Source of the DNA: JAPLST01 sp964397565
Lineage (GTDB): Bacteria > Auribacterota > UBA3054 > JAPLST01
DNA length: 64,000 nt
Reading direction: 5' to 3'
NCBI GenBank assembly: GCA_964397565.1
Contig: CAYNJC010000014.1
Span: 1 to 64,000, forward strand
Position 1 is the first letter of the stretch; each line of letters opens with the position of its first letter. The position numbers were made by a program, and so were the translations under genes. A model generated the notes under the pieces. It did not search any database. It had not been told where the DNA came from and saw only the letters and a program-made list of their open reading frames with translations. This document shows positions 1 to 8,569 of this stretch, piece by piece.

Positions 1-1447
1 ACAGCGTGGCCTTGAAGGGCGCGCTGCCGGCGGAGGTATACGTGTATTCAAAGGTTGGGTCGGCATCGTTGCGCAGCACCTCGCGGATGTGCGTCACGCC
101 CATGCCGCGATGATCGCCGGCGATGAGATCGGCGGCGGCCCAGCCATTGATCAGGCCCCAACCAAAGGCATAATCCGGCCCGGCCGTGCCGAGGTCGTCG
201 GCGGTGTGAATCAAGAGCGCTTTCATGGTGCTGGCGCGCGGCTCATTGCCGAAGCGCCGGAAATATTCGAGCAACTGCGCGGCCGTGCCGCACACATTCG
301 GTGATGACATGCTCGTGCCGCTGGCCGTGGTATAGGCCGCATTGCCGCCGTTGTGCGTCGAATACAGATCCACGCCGTTGCCGACTACATCGGGTTTGAT
401 GCGGCCATCATCGGTCGGCCCCCAATTGCTGAAATCTGACATCGTGCCGGCCGCCGGTGAGCGAAACAAAATGCCCCAAAAGAGAACGACGGCATCGTTG
501 ACTGCGCCGACCGTCAGGCAGTTCTTTGCCAGGGTGTGCCATGCCATGCAATCATAGCCGCCCTTATAGACGCCATCGCCCAGCGGATGTGTGGCGGAGT
601 TATAGGTCGTCGCGCTGTAGCCGCTACCATTCCAGTAGTACACGGTATCGCCATTGGCCGGGCCATCATTGCGGTCGTTGCCGGAGGCCCAGATCATAAG
701 GTAATAAGGCGCGCCGTATGCCACGGTGTCCACATTGCGCGCGTTGTCGTCATATTGCCCAAAGGTCGGGTCCTGCATCGTGCCGAGGCCACGGCGCCAA
801 TGCCAGCCACCATCACTGAACCAGCCGCCGTCCAACCCATACGAATGGTTGGATAAGTACAGCTTGTTGCCTTGGCCGGGCGCGCTGGCGCCGCGCGCGG
901 TCATTTCGGCGATATCGGTGTTCCAGTCATAACTGTGAATGCGACTGCTGGGCGCCATGCCGCGCGCATTGGCATCCACACCGGACGCGGCGATCGTGCC
1001 ACCCACGTGCGTCGAGTGCCAATGCGACGCCGCGCCGTCCATCACGCGCACGCGCCCACCGAATTCTTGATGCGTGGATAAGACCGAGCCGGCGTCCCAC
1101 ACGCCCACCGTCACGCTGTTGCCGGGCAACAAATAGCTGCTGCTGTCGCGCAGAATATTGGCCGCAGTCGAGATCGCTGCGTTCACATTGAACGTTGAAT
1201 AATACAACGGCCGGCCCTCGGCATCGAGACTCATCAATTCGCGCGTCACGCCGTTGATCTCATAGCGCACCGGCAGCCCGTGCTGTTGCGCCCAGGCGAC
1301 GGCAACGGCTTTGTGGTGCTGACTGTACTCAGTGAACGCGCGCACGGCCGCATCGCGCACGGCCGCGTTGTCATACGGCGCGGCAAGTAATCTCGTGCTG
1401 ACGATCACCATCCAAGCCACGCTGCTGCTGATGTGTCGTATTTTCAT
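1..1447 (-). CDS. Subtilisin-like serine protease (S8), secreted, C-terminus beyond window
   Basis: Extracellular or periplasmic serine endopeptidase of the subtilase family. The reading frame starts at an ATG at 1447 and stays open to base 1, so the 3' end lies outside the window. All catalytic landmarks are visible in order: Asp in VWDAG (about 1100), His in HSTHVGGT (about 1010), the oxyanion Asn in ASGNDRNDG (about 680) and the nucleophile Ser in SGTSMSSPNVCGTA (about 300). The N-terminus (MKIRHISSS, then VAWMVIVS) is a plausible signal peptide, followed by a short pro-region. After the catalytic domain the frame continues with KALLIHTADDLG and, at the window edge, PFKATL, typical of the jelly-roll domain that follows many bacterial subtilases. 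Substrate unknown. Identification is firm; total length is not known. Confidence 0.93.
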   Translation of the reverse strand, partial: MKIRHISSSVAWMVIVSTRLLAAPYDNAAVRDAAVRAFTEYSQHHKAVAVAWAQQHGLPVRYEINGVTRELMSLDAEGRPLYYSTFNVNAAISTAANILRDSSSYLLPGNSVTVGVWDAGSVLSTHQEFGGRVRVMDGAASHWHSTHVGGTIAASGVDANARGMAPSSRIHSYDWNTDIAEMTARGASAPGQGNKLYLSNHSYGLDGGWFSDGGWHWRRGLGTMQDPTFGQYDDNARNVDTVAYGAPYYLMIWASGNDRNDGPANGDTVYYWNGSGYSATTYNSATHPLGDGVYKGGYDCMAWHTLAKNCLTVGAVNDAVVLFWGILFRSPAAGTMSDFSNWGPTDDGRIKPDVVGNGVDLYSTHNGGNAAYTTASGTSMSSPNVCGTAAQLLEYFRRFGNEPRASTMKALLIHTADDLGTAGPDYAFGWGLINGWAAADLIAGDHRGMGVTHIREVLRNDADPTFEYTYTSAGSAPFKATL

Positions 1448-1520
1448 GGACGCCTCCACCAATAGTTACCTTAATATATGTATAGTGTAGCACACATTTG
1501 TGCGCAGCACAAGAGCGGTA

Positions 1521-1541
1521 ATTCTTTCGGAGCGAAAGATT
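1521..1541. repeat. Intergenic palindrome, ATTCTTTCG family, copy 1
   Basis: Imperfect hairpin with arms around CTTTCG / CGAAAG and a GAG loop, in the gap between the divergent protease and HAD genes. Closely related palindromes occur at 3070-3090 and 32504-32525, and a variant at 3727-3749, so this is a dispersed family. Confidence 0.6.
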
Positions 1542-1635
1542 TATTATCGTAACACCACGGCGCACAACCAATGCGCGGCGCTTTTTGCTACAATATTACC
1601 GCATTGTCCGCTCGCGGGGCGTTCATACCCACTCT

Positions 1636-3048
1636 ATGGAAACCATGGCTGAAGTTGCAAAGTACTTGACGGTCGAACAAGCCGCGCAATGGCTGCGCGA
1701 GACCGCCGCCGCGCTCGGCACCGACGAACTCGTGGCTGTCCGCAATCTTGGCTTCATTCCGCATGCGCGCGACTTGTATCTCCTGTCGCCCCAAACAGCG
1801 CTGCCGCTCGACACCATCGCCGCCTTCGCCGTCGATATGGACGGCACCTCGACGACCACCGAGCCGCTCGCGCTGCACGCCCTCGAGTACATGATGCGCT
1901 GCGTCACCAACCGCATGACGCCCGCGGAATGGCCCGGCCTGGACGCGCAGCACGACATTCCCTTTGTGATCGGCAACAGCAATTTCCGCCACACAGAATT
2001 TCTGCTGCAACGCTATGCCGACGCGCTTGACCGCCCGGCGTTTTGCGCGCGCTTCATCGAAGCATTGCTGTGGACCATGGCGACCATGGACGACCGCCAG
2101 CGTCTGGCGGAAGTGCGCCTGAACGCACGCAATTGCGGCTTGGCGACCCTGCTGGATGACCCGCAATGGCTGCACACGCTGCGGCACGGGCACATCACCG
2201 ACGAAACCTGTGCCGCACTGGCTGCGCCGTTCATTCAGCAGTTTGGCGCGCAATTCGCGCCGACCATCGCGAGTGCCGAAGTCAGCGCCGCACTCGACAT
2301 TTATTATTATCGCTATCATGCCATTCTGCACAGAATCCGCCGCGGGCATGCTGACGAGCTGGCCGCCACGCTGCTGGGCGACCGCACGCACCACTTGGTC
2401 GCGCCGATGCCCGGCTACAGTGTGTTCCTGTGCCTGATCAAAGGCTGGCTCGACGAGCGCGCCGCGCCGTTGGCCGGCTTGCTGCGCGCGGCCCATCTCA
2501 AAGACAAGACGGCCCGCGCCAGCGATACCCCCACGTTTGTCGCGCTCTGCCGCCAGTTTCAGGCCCGGCCGGCGAAGGTCGCACTGGTGACCGCCTCGAT
2601 TGCGTTTGAGGCGCACGTGGTCATGAAAGAAGTCATCCGCCTGGTGCGCGCCGAAGTGGCGAAATGGCCCGTGCCGACAGCGCTGCGGCGCGAGCTGCGC
2701 AAACATCTGCATGATTATCACGCCATCTTCGACGGCTTCGTCACCGCGTCCGACGCCAGCGAGGCACGCCTCAAACCGCATCGTGATTTGTACAGCATCT
2801 CGTTCCAACAAATGGCCATCGCGCGCGATGAGTATCCACACTGCATGGCGATTGAAGACACTGAACCGGGCATTCTCTCGGCGCGCGCGGCCGGCTTTGG
2901 CGTGACGATCGGCTTGCCGAACCACGACACCAGTCGGCAAAATTACGCCAAGGCCTCGCGGGTCGTGCATGGCGGCCTGCCCGAGTTGGTGCTCGATCTG
3001 GCGCTGTGTCTAAAGCTCCAAGAGCTGGTTTTAGGTTTCAGGTTTTAG
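1636..3048 (+). CDS. HAD-superfamily hydrolase with a very large cap insertion
   Basis: Probable phosphatase or phosphomutase of the haloacid dehalogenase superfamily. Motif I (VDMDGTSTTTE) is near residue 65, and the C-terminal motif block (AIEDTEPGILSARAAG) is near residue 415, about 350 residues later. Ordinary HAD phosphatases are 220-250 residues, so an all-alpha-looking cap or inserted domain of about 300 residues separates the core motifs. The start at ATG 1636 is chosen because nothing upstream looks coding; ATG 1645 or an upstream TTG at 1585 are alternatives. A -10-like TACAAT lies at 1588-1593. The last seven codons and the stop are supplied by a 14-base tandem repeat (3027-3058), so the native C-terminus may have been replaced. 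Substrate cannot be predicted. Confidence 0.75.
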   Translation: METMAEVAKYLTVEQAAQWLRETAAALGTDELVAVRNLGFIPHARDLYLLSPQTALPLDTIAAFAVDMDGTSTTTEPLALHALEYMMRCVTNRMTPAEWPGLDAQHDIPFVIGNSNFRHTEFLLQRYADALDRPAFCARFIEALLWTMATMDDRQRLAEVRLNARNCGLATLLDDPQWLHTLRHGHITDETCAALAAPFIQQFGAQFAPTIASAEVSAALDIYYYRYHAILHRIRRGHADELAATLLGDRTHHLVAPMPGYSVFLCLIKGWLDERAAPLAGLLRAAHLKDKTARASDTPTFVALCRQFQARPAKVALVTASIAFEAHVVMKEVIRLVRAEVAKWPVPTALRRELRKHLHDYHAIFDGFVTASDASEARLKPHRDLYSISFQQMAIARDEYPHCMAIEDTEPGILSARAAGFGVTIGLPNHDTSRQNYAKASRVVHGGLPELVLDLALCLKLQELVLGFRF

Positions 3049-3058
3049 GTTTCAGGTT
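3027..3058. repeat. 14-base direct repeat, two-plus units
   Basis: Two perfect copies of GGTTTTAGGTTTCA followed by a partial third. It overlaps the 3' end of the HAD gene and provides its stop codon. The same flavour of low-complexity sequence occurs at 31595-31674. Confidence 0.8.
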
Positions 3059-3069
3059 TGCAGTTAATG

Positions 3070-3090
3070 ATTCTTTCGCCGCGAAAGAAT
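3070..3090. repeat. Perfect intergenic palindrome, ATTCTTTCG family, copy 2
   Basis: Nine-base arms ATTCTTTCG and CGAAAGAAT around a CCG loop, between the HAD gene and the sigma factor gene. There is no T-tract, so it is not an obvious intrinsic terminator. Near-identical to the copy at 32504-32525. Confidence 0.75.
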
Positions 3091-3127
3091 TACCCTGAAC
3101 GATTTCCCTGTTTCCTGGCACTCATGC

Positions 3128-3673
3128 ATGATGAGCGACGAGAACGACATGGTCAATGGCCTGCGCGCCGGCGATCCCGCCGCGGTTACGTGGCTGGTTG
3201 ACACGTTTGGCCGGCGGCTCTTGCGCACGGCCGTGCTGCTCTGTGGCTGCGAGCCGGATGCCCAGGATGCCGTGCAGGAAACGCTCATCACCGCCCTCAA
3301 GGCCATTCAGCGCTTTCGCGGCGGTTCCACGCTGTCCACGTGGCTGCACGGCATTCTCATCAATGTCACGCGCCACATCATCCGCGCACGCAAACCGACG
3401 CTGCCGCTCGATGGCATTGCGGAGCAAGCCGCGCACGACAACCCGGCGGGCGATTGCGCGCGCCAGGACGACGCCCGCGCCGTGCGCGCCGCCGTCGCCG
3501 CCCTGCCGCTCGAACACCGCGAAATTATTGTCCTGCGTTATTTCCATGACCTGAAAATAGATGAGATTGCCGCGCAGCTCGGCCTGCGCAGCGGCACCGT
3601 CAAATCGCGCCTGCATTACGCGACGCAACACCTGCGCGCCCTGCTCCCGCATGACCTCGCGGACACACAATGA
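3128..3673 (+). CDS. ECF-type RNA polymerase sigma factor
   Basis: Extracytoplasmic-function sigma factor, 181 residues, the usual length for the group. Region 2 is visible as AQDAVQETLITALKAIQRF followed by LSTWLHGILINVTRH. Region 4 is visible as LPLEHREIIVLRYFHDLKIDEI and the helix-turn-helix AAQLGLRSGTVKSRLHYA. It would direct polymerase to a small regulon and is normally held by an anti-sigma factor. The next gene, 134 bases downstream on the same strand, begins with an anti-sigma zinc finger, so the two very probably form a regulator pair. The start is one of two adjacent ATG codons at 3128/3131. What releases the sigma factor is not visible. Confidence 0.93.
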   Translation: MMSDENDMVNGLRAGDPAAVTWLVDTFGRRLLRTAVLLCGCEPDAQDAVQETLITALKAIQRFRGGSTLSTWLHGILINVTRHIIRARKPTLPLDGIAEQAAHDNPAGDCARQDDARAVRAAVAALPLEHREIIVLRYFHDLKIDEIAAQLGLRSGTVKSRLHYATQHLRALLPHDLADTQ

Positions 3674-3726
3674 TTGTTATGCAACACATATACAGTTACA
3701 ACCACGATGTGGACGTGCTCATCCAT

Positions 3727-3749
3727 AAATTCGTTCGCAGAACGAATTT
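3727..3749. repeat. Perfect 10-base-arm palindrome (variant family member)
   Basis: Arms AAATTCGTTC and GAACGAATTT around GCA, between the sigma factor and anti-sigma genes. A half-site (GAACGAATTTA) follows at about 3764-3774. Related in sequence to the ATTCTTTCG palindromes. Confidence 0.7.
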
Positions 3750-3806
3750 CCTCCACACGCCGCGAACGAATTTACTCCTGACCGGCACTCACTGGTGGAG
3801 AACGAC

Positions 3807-5876
3807 ATGACCTGCACAACCTGGCACCACCGCTTGTACGACTACCTGGACGGCACGCTCAGCCCGCGCGCGACCAAGGCCTTCACGGCCCATCTCGCCC
3901 GCTGCGCCGACTGCCGCGCCGCGCTCGACCACGAGCGCGCCCTCGCCGGGCAGCTTACGCAAGCCTTGACCAGCGCCACGGCAGATGTGGATGTCGCTCC
4001 GAATCTGGTGTTCAAAGTCAACGCCGCGTTGACCGACACCACATCCGTTCACACCATCCACCGTGAGGTTCGTATGAAGTGGTTCACTGTTCGCAGAATG
4101 ATCGAGTACGGCATTGCCGCGTCAGTTATCGCGGTTCTCGCAGCCGTGCTCCATGTGGGCGTGCTGTACAAGAATCCAGAAAAAGCGCGTCTGGCGGTTG
4201 CGTCCAGTCGTGTCTACCATAATGCCATGATTGGTGGCAAACTAAGCGTCGCGCCGGATAGCATGCCCGCGCCGGCGGCACAACCGCAGTCATTCGAACT
4301 AGCATTTTACAGACGGGTGCCCGCTGACCTAGCCTACGGTGGTGCGCGCAAAGCCGGCCGCATGGTTCTGTGTGATGCAATTGATGCCGCAGCGCCGGCA
4401 GGCTCCATCGCCGAGCTGCGGGAATTCTCTTTCAAAGCCGACGCGCCCGCGCGGCCTGCGCCGCAGTTCAACACCGAGGACTACAGCCGCATTTATGAAA
4501 ATGAGTTTCTCGAGGCGCGCAATAGTCCGCTCTCGACCTTCTCGATTGACGTCGACTCGGCCGCATATGCCAACGTCCGCCGCTTCATCACCCAGCAGAC
4601 GCGCCCGCCCAAAGATGCCGTGCGGATCGAGGAACTGATCAACTATTTCCATTACGATTATCCGCAGCCGACCGGCGCGCATCCCTTCACGATCACAACC
4701 GAAGGCGCGCCCTGCCCGTGGAACACCAACAATACGCTGGTCATGATTGGCTTGCAGGGCAAGACTATGGCCATGACGAACCTGCCGCCCAACAATCTGG
4801 TCTTCTTGCTCGATGTCTCCGGCTCGATGAATGAACCGAACAAGCTGCCGCTCGTCAAAGCCGCAATCAAACTGCTGGTTAATGAGCTGCGGCTGATTGA
4901 CCGTGTAGCTTTGGTCGTCTACGCCGGCGCGGCCGGCCTGGTGCTCGAATCCACGCCGGGCGATGAAAAGGCGCGCATCACCGCGGCGCTCGATCAGCTC
5001 AACGCCGGCGGCTCGACGGCGGGCGGCGCGGGCGTGCAGTTGGCCTACACGATCGCCAAACAACATTTTCTGTCGAATGGCAACAACCGCGTCATCCTGG
5101 CCACCGACGGCGATTTCAATGTCGGCGCATCGAGCGATGCCGCGCTCGTCCGCATGATCGAGGAAAAACGCAATGACGGCATTTACCTCACGGTCCTCGG
5201 CTTCGGCATGGGCAATTACAAAGACAACAAAATGGAGCAACTGGCCGACAAAGGCAACGGCAACTACGCGTACATTGACAGCATTCTTGAAGCCAAGAAA
5301 GTGCTGGTGCAGCAATTAGGCGCGACGCTGTTGACCATCGCCAAAGATGTCAAGCTGCAAATTGAGTTCAACCCGGCGACGGTCAAGGCCTATCGCTTGG
5401 TCGGCTATGAGAACCGCATGCTCAAGGCCGAAGATTTCAACGACGACAAGAAAGACGCGGGCGAACTCGGCGCTGGGCATAGCGTCACGGCGTTTTACGA
5501 ACTGGTGCCGGCCGGCTCGACGCAGACCTTCGCCAGCGTCGATCCGCTCAAGTATCAGACGACCACGCCGCAGCCGAGCGATGAGTTGCTGACCGTGAAA
5601 TTCCGCTACAAACGGCCGGACGAGACCAACAGCGTGCTGCTGGCGCAAACCTTGTCGGCGCGCGACCTGGACGCCGGCGCGCCGTCGGAAAACTTCCGCT
5701 TTGCCAGTGCCGTCGCGGAGTTCGGCCTGCTGTTGCGCGACTCGCAGTTCAAGGGCGTGGCCAACTTCAATGACGTGCTCGCGCGTGCGCGTGGCGCCAA
5801 AGGTGTTGATAATGACGGCTACCGCGCCGAGTTCATCCGCTTGGTCGAGCAAGCGCAACTTCTGCCGCAGAAGTGA
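3807..5876 (+). CDS. Membrane anti-sigma zinc-finger protein fused to a YfbK-like VWA domain
   Basis: The first 45 residues carry an anti-sigma zinc finger (C3, then H29-x3-C33-x2-C36 in HLARCADC). A single transmembrane helix follows at about residues 98-120. The rest, outside the membrane, matches the YfbK-type von Willebrand A protein: FSIDVDSAAYANVRRF and the metal-binding MIDAS triad (DVSGSM at 336, the GGSTAGGAG threonine, ATDGD). ATG 3807 is preferred over the upstream GTG 3795 because GGTGGAG sits six bases before it. Inference: the zinc finger binds the upstream ECF sigma factor in the cytoplasm while the VWA domain senses or binds a partner in the periplasm. The ligand is unknown. 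Confidence 0.85.
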   Translation: MTCTTWHHRLYDYLDGTLSPRATKAFTAHLARCADCRAALDHERALAGQLTQALTSATADVDVAPNLVFKVNAALTDTTSVHTIHREVRMKWFTVRRMIEYGIAASVIAVLAAVLHVGVLYKNPEKARLAVASSRVYHNAMIGGKLSVAPDSMPAPAAQPQSFELAFYRRVPADLAYGGARKAGRMVLCDAIDAAAPAGSIAELREFSFKADAPARPAPQFNTEDYSRIYENEFLEARNSPLSTFSIDVDSAAYANVRRFITQQTRPPKDAVRIEELINYFHYDYPQPTGAHPFTITTEGAPCPWNTNNTLVMIGLQGKTMAMTNLPPNNLVFLLDVSGSMNEPNKLPLVKAAIKLLVNELRLIDRVALVVYAGAAGLVLESTPGDEKARITAALDQLNAGGSTAGGAGVQLAYTIAKQHFLSNGNNRVILATDGDFNVGASSDAALVRMIEEKRNDGIYLTVLGFGMGNYKDNKMEQLADKGNGNYAYIDSILEAKKVLVQQLGATLLTIAKDVKLQIEFNPATVKAYRLVGYENRMLKAEDFNDDKKDAGELGAGHSVTAFYELVPAGSTQTFASVDPLKYQTTTPQPSDELLTVKFRYKRPDETNSVLLAQTLSARDLDAGAPSENFRFASAVAEFGLLLRDSQFKGVANFNDVLARARGAKGVDNDGYRAEFIRLVEQAQLLPQK

Positions 5877-6011
5877 ACAAAGAGTAAAACAGGCATTGCG
5901 CGAGTGTGGCAGTCTGCCAGTAGAAGGTGTGAGCGGCCCCCGTGCCGCGAAGCTGCCGCAGACGCTGCATTCGCCGCACGGAGGCGGCTCCCACATTCTT
6001 TGCATGCAGAG

Positions 6012-6142
6012 ACCCCCACGACCTTGCGTCGTGGGTGAACAAGATTGAGTAAAAAGGCCCGCCGGGGTTCTTTTCTCAATCTCTGCGTCCACCGAGGCAA
6101 GCTCGGTGGGGCGCAACAACAAATACCAATCGCTGGATCTGG
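6012..6142 (+). repeat. Two-hairpin dispersed element, copy 1
   Basis: Hairpin 1 pairs 6015-6022 with 6028-6035 (CCCACGAC / GTCGTGGG). Hairpin 2 pairs 6089-6096 with 6102-6109 (CCACCGAG / CTCGGTGG, loop GCAAG). Between them is the string AAGATTGAGTAAAAAGGC. The reverse complement of 8570-8713 has the same order, linker and second hairpin, with a different but still paired first hairpin. Confidence 0.75.
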
Positions 6143-6156
6143 GCCGCACGCCCAGC

Positions 6157-6185
6157 TTGACAACTGCCGCGCTCTGTGGCATACT
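6157..6185 (+). promoter_or_regulatory. Sigma-70-type promoter for the small secreted protein
   Basis: TTGACA (6157-6162), 17-base spacer, CATACT (6180-6185) preceded by TGG. Predicted transcription start near 6192, about 50 bases before the gene. Confidence 0.65.
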
Positions 6186-6241
6186 AGGCTAGTGCGCATG
6201 CAGGCGCATGCGCGTGGATAACCATACTCGAGAGGTGCAGC

Positions 6242-6721
6242 ATGAACCCAATTCGTCGCAGTAGCATTGTGCTTTTGATGCTTTGTCTAACGTCTGCCAG
6301 CGCGCTGCCGGCCGCCACCGCGCGATGGTGCGTCACCAATCTCACCCACGTGATGCAAATCTATAACGATGGTGCGGGTGGTTGCGCGTTCTACGGTAGC
6401 GATACGGACGGGGAGTACATCGCCTGGTACAATGCCAAGGGCGAGAAACTGTATGGCAAACAGCTTCCCACCGGCACGATGGGCCTTGTCAGCGTTGACA
6501 AGAAATACCTGGTCTTCACGATTGGCAGTCCGACCGGTTTTTCCATGATCCAGGTTGACAAAAAGGGGGTCGAGACGCCGATTGCGCCGGCCGGCGTGAT
6601 GTTTTACCCTGGCATGCCCGGCATGTACCACAGCAACCTCGGCGACAAAAAAGGCTATTTCATCGTCGAGCTTGTGACCGCTACCGGCGAGTATCGCGTG
6701 CGGCGCTACACCTACAAATGA
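6242..6721 (+). CDS. Small secreted protein of unknown function
   Basis: A 159-residue protein that I do not recognise. The N-terminus (MNPIRRSS, then IVLLMLCLTSASALPAA) is a clear signal peptide with probable cleavage after ASALPAA. The mature part is rich in aromatic and glycine residues and reads like a small beta-sheet protein: short repeats of hydrophobic strands with turns, and a basic tail (RVRRYTYK). It starts at ATG 6242 with GAGAGGTG just upstream and has its own TTGACA/CATACT promoter. It stands alone between two copies of the two-hairpin element. No catalytic motif is visible. Confidence 0.7.
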   Translation: MNPIRRSSIVLLMLCLTSASALPAATARWCVTNLTHVMQIYNDGAGGCAFYGSDTDGEYIAWYNAKGEKLYGKQLPTGTMGLVSVDKKYLVFTIGSPTGFSMIQVDKKGVETPIAPAGVMFYPGMPGMYHSNLGDKKGYFIVELVTATGEYRVRRYTYK

Positions 6722-7110
6722 GCAGCGACAGTCAGCGTTTTTACAAAGAGTAAAAGAGCCAAAGAGGTAGGGCGGCCATGGTTCCGGCGATTCAGCATTG
6801 CAGTCGGCCAATAAGCCGGTGACTAATGGTTAGGCCAGCAAAAGCGGCGCAGCGAGGGGGGGCGGTGCGAGAGCAGTTACTAATGACAGCGCTTTCTACG
6901 TTGCAGTGTCCTTGTAGCCGCCCGCGGTGAGGGCGGCTTCTGCAGCCGCGGTCATCCGCGCTCCACGCCGCTGGCGGGATCCACGCCGCTGGCGGGATCC
7001 CCGCCTTTGACGGGACTAGGCTGGTGCCTTAGCTAGCCAGGCCAGCTCCAAGCAGGCGCCCGCGGCCACAATTGGCATGACACCAAGCAAGCGCATTCAT
7101 TAGTAGTTCC
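6722..7110. other. Intergenic region, GC-rich hairpins, nothing coding
   Basis: Lies between the convergent 3' ends of the small secreted protein gene and gdhA. It holds a GC-rich hairpin around 6917-6935 (GCCGCCC...GGGCGGC) and the tandem duplication at 6963-6998. No supported gene or clear U-tailed terminator. Confidence 0.6.
6963..6998. repeat. Perfect 18-base tandem duplication
   Basis: CCACGCCGCTGGCGGGAT occurs twice head to tail. The core CCGCTGGCGGGA also appears at about 52910-52920, inside another intergenic hairpin. Confidence 0.85.
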
Positions 7111-8448
7111 TTACACCACGCCTTGTGCCAGCATCGCCTCGGCCACTTTCAAGAAGCCGGCAATGTTGGCGCCGACCACTAAGTTACCTTTTGCGCCATA
7201 GGTTTCGGAGGCCGCGACGCATTGGTCGTAAATGTCATTCATGATCTGGTGCAAGCGCCGGTCCACTTCCTCAAACGGCCAGTTCAGGCGCATCGAGTTC
7301 TGTGCCATTTCGAGCGCGCTGGTGGCCACGCCGCCGGCGTTGGCCGCCTTGGCCGGCCCGAACGACACGCCCGCGTTGTGGAACACCTCGACTGCTTCCG
7401 GCGTGCTCGGCATGTTCGCGCCTTCGGCCACCGCAATGCATTTGTTCTTCACTAGCGTCTCGGCTGCCTTGCGGTCAATCTCGTTTTGCGTCGCGCTCGG
7501 CAAGGCCACCTCGCACGGCACCGTCCAAATATTCTGGCAGCCATCGTAATATTTGGCCGACTTGTGCGCCGCGACATATTCCTTGATGCGGCCGCGCTCG
7601 ATTTCCTTGATGCGCTTGACCGTGTCAAGGGTGATGCCGTCGTTGTCCACAATATAGCCATTGCTGTCGGACAGGGCGATGACGCGCGCGCCGAGCTGCT
7701 GGGCGCGTTCGGTCGCGTAGATGGCGACATTGCCGGAGCCGGAAATGACGACGGTTTTATTCTTCCAGTCGGTGCCGCGACTTTGCAGCATGCGCGTGAC
7801 GAAATACACCAGCCCATAGCCGGTCGCTTCCGTGCGCGCAAGCGAGCCGCCATACGGCAGGCCTTTGCCGGTCAGGACGCCGGTGAAGGTATTGGTCAGC
7901 TTTTTGTATTGGCCGTACATGAAGCCGATCTCACGGCCACCCACGCCGATATCACCGGCCGGCACATCCGTGTCCGGGCCGATATGGCGGAAGAGCTCGC
8001 TCATGAAGCTTTGACAGAAGCGCATGACCTCGAGGTCGCTCTTGCCCTTCGGGTCAAAATCACTGCCGCCCTTGCCACCGCCGATCGGCGTGGTGGTCAA
8101 GGCATTTTTGAAAATTTGCTCAAAACCAAGAAACTTGATGATGCTGAGATTGACCGAGGGATGGAAGCGCAAGCCGCCCTTGTACGGGCCGATCGCGCTG
8201 TTGAACTCGACCCGGAAGCCGCGGTTGACCTGCACCTCGCCCTTGTCATTGACCCACGGTACGCGGAAGATGACCTGGCGCTCCGGCTCGACGACCCGCT
8301 CCACAATCTTGGCGCGCGCCAGCTCCGGCCGCTGGGCAATGACCGGCGCGATGGATTCGAGCACTTCGCGCACGGCTTGATGAAATTCGGGCTCGGCCGG
8401 ATTGCGCGCCACAACGGTTTCCAAGATGCTGTCGACAAACATACTCAT
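7111..8448 (-). CDS. gdhA: NADP-type glutamate dehydrogenase
   Basis: Reversible reductive amination of 2-oxoglutarate to glutamate, the ammonium-assimilating hexameric enzyme. The 445-residue length is the family norm. Visible motifs include the N-terminal FRVPWVNDKGEVQVNRGFR, the substrate site GPYKGGLRFHPSVN, the catalytic-lysine region TTTPIGGGKGGSDFDPKGKS, DTDVPAGDIGVGGREIG, and the Rossmann fold (VVISGSGNVAIYATE). ATG at 8448 has GCAGGAG a few bases upstream. It is transcribed alone from the promoter at 8513-8541, with a short GC-rich hairpin (GCGCGCGATTTCGCGCGC) in the leader at about 8479-8496. No partner gene is adjacent. Confidence 0.97.
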   Translation of the reverse strand: MSMFVDSILETVVARNPAEPEFHQAVREVLESIAPVIAQRPELARAKIVERVVEPERQVIFRVPWVNDKGEVQVNRGFRVEFNSAIGPYKGGLRFHPSVNLSIIKFLGFEQIFKNALTTTPIGGGKGGSDFDPKGKSDLEVMRFCQSFMSELFRHIGPDTDVPAGDIGVGGREIGFMYGQYKKLTNTFTGVLTGKGLPYGGSLARTEATGYGLVYFVTRMLQSRGTDWKNKTVVISGSGNVAIYATERAQQLGARVIALSDSNGYIVDNDGITLDTVKRIKEIERGRIKEYVAAHKSAKYYDGCQNIWTVPCEVALPSATQNEIDRKAAETLVKNKCIAVAEGANMPSTPEAVEVFHNAGVSFGPAKAANAGGVATSALEMAQNSMRLNWPFEEVDRRLHQIMNDIYDQCVAASETYGAKGNLVVGANIAGFLKVAEAMLAQGVV

Positions 8449-8512
8449 GATCGCTCCTGCAAATGATACTAGTAGGAAGCGCGCGAAATCGCGCGCCTCG
8501 TCTAATGGTGCT

Positions 8513-8541
8513 AGTATAATGTATCAGGGTCGGATTTGCAA
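8513..8541 (-). promoter_or_regulatory. Promoter of gdhA
   Basis: Read on the minus strand: TTGCAA (8541-8536), 17-base spacer, TATACT (8518-8513). Transcription would start near 8506 and give a leader of about 60 bases containing a GC-rich hairpin. Confidence 0.65.
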
Positions 8542-8569
8542 CTGTCCGCGCTGCGCTGTCCGCGCTGCG

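Larger units (their letters stand above)
5877..6241. other. Intergenic region with structured repeats and the promoter of the next gene
   Basis: No convincing coding frame. It contains GC-rich inverted segments at 5935-5995 (a GGAGC-GCCTCCGTGC motif on the minus strand that recurs near 56378), the two-hairpin element at 6012-6142, and a promoter at 6157-6185. Confidence 0.7.

Noticed and set aside
1588..2970. Long minus-strand reading frame (460 codons) opposite the HAD gene
   Set aside because: It is the GC-driven mirror of a gene with clear HAD motifs; its translation is arginine/histidine-rich with no domain, and it lacks a ribosome-binding site.
3070..3091. Intrinsic terminator
   Set aside because: The hairpin is good but there is no T-rich tract on either side, and the identical sequence lies upstream of the island promoter at 32504.
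7486..8466. Plus-strand frame of 326 codons opposite gdhA
   Set aside because: Shadow of the glutamate dehydrogenase gene; no recognisable motif and reversed codon bias.
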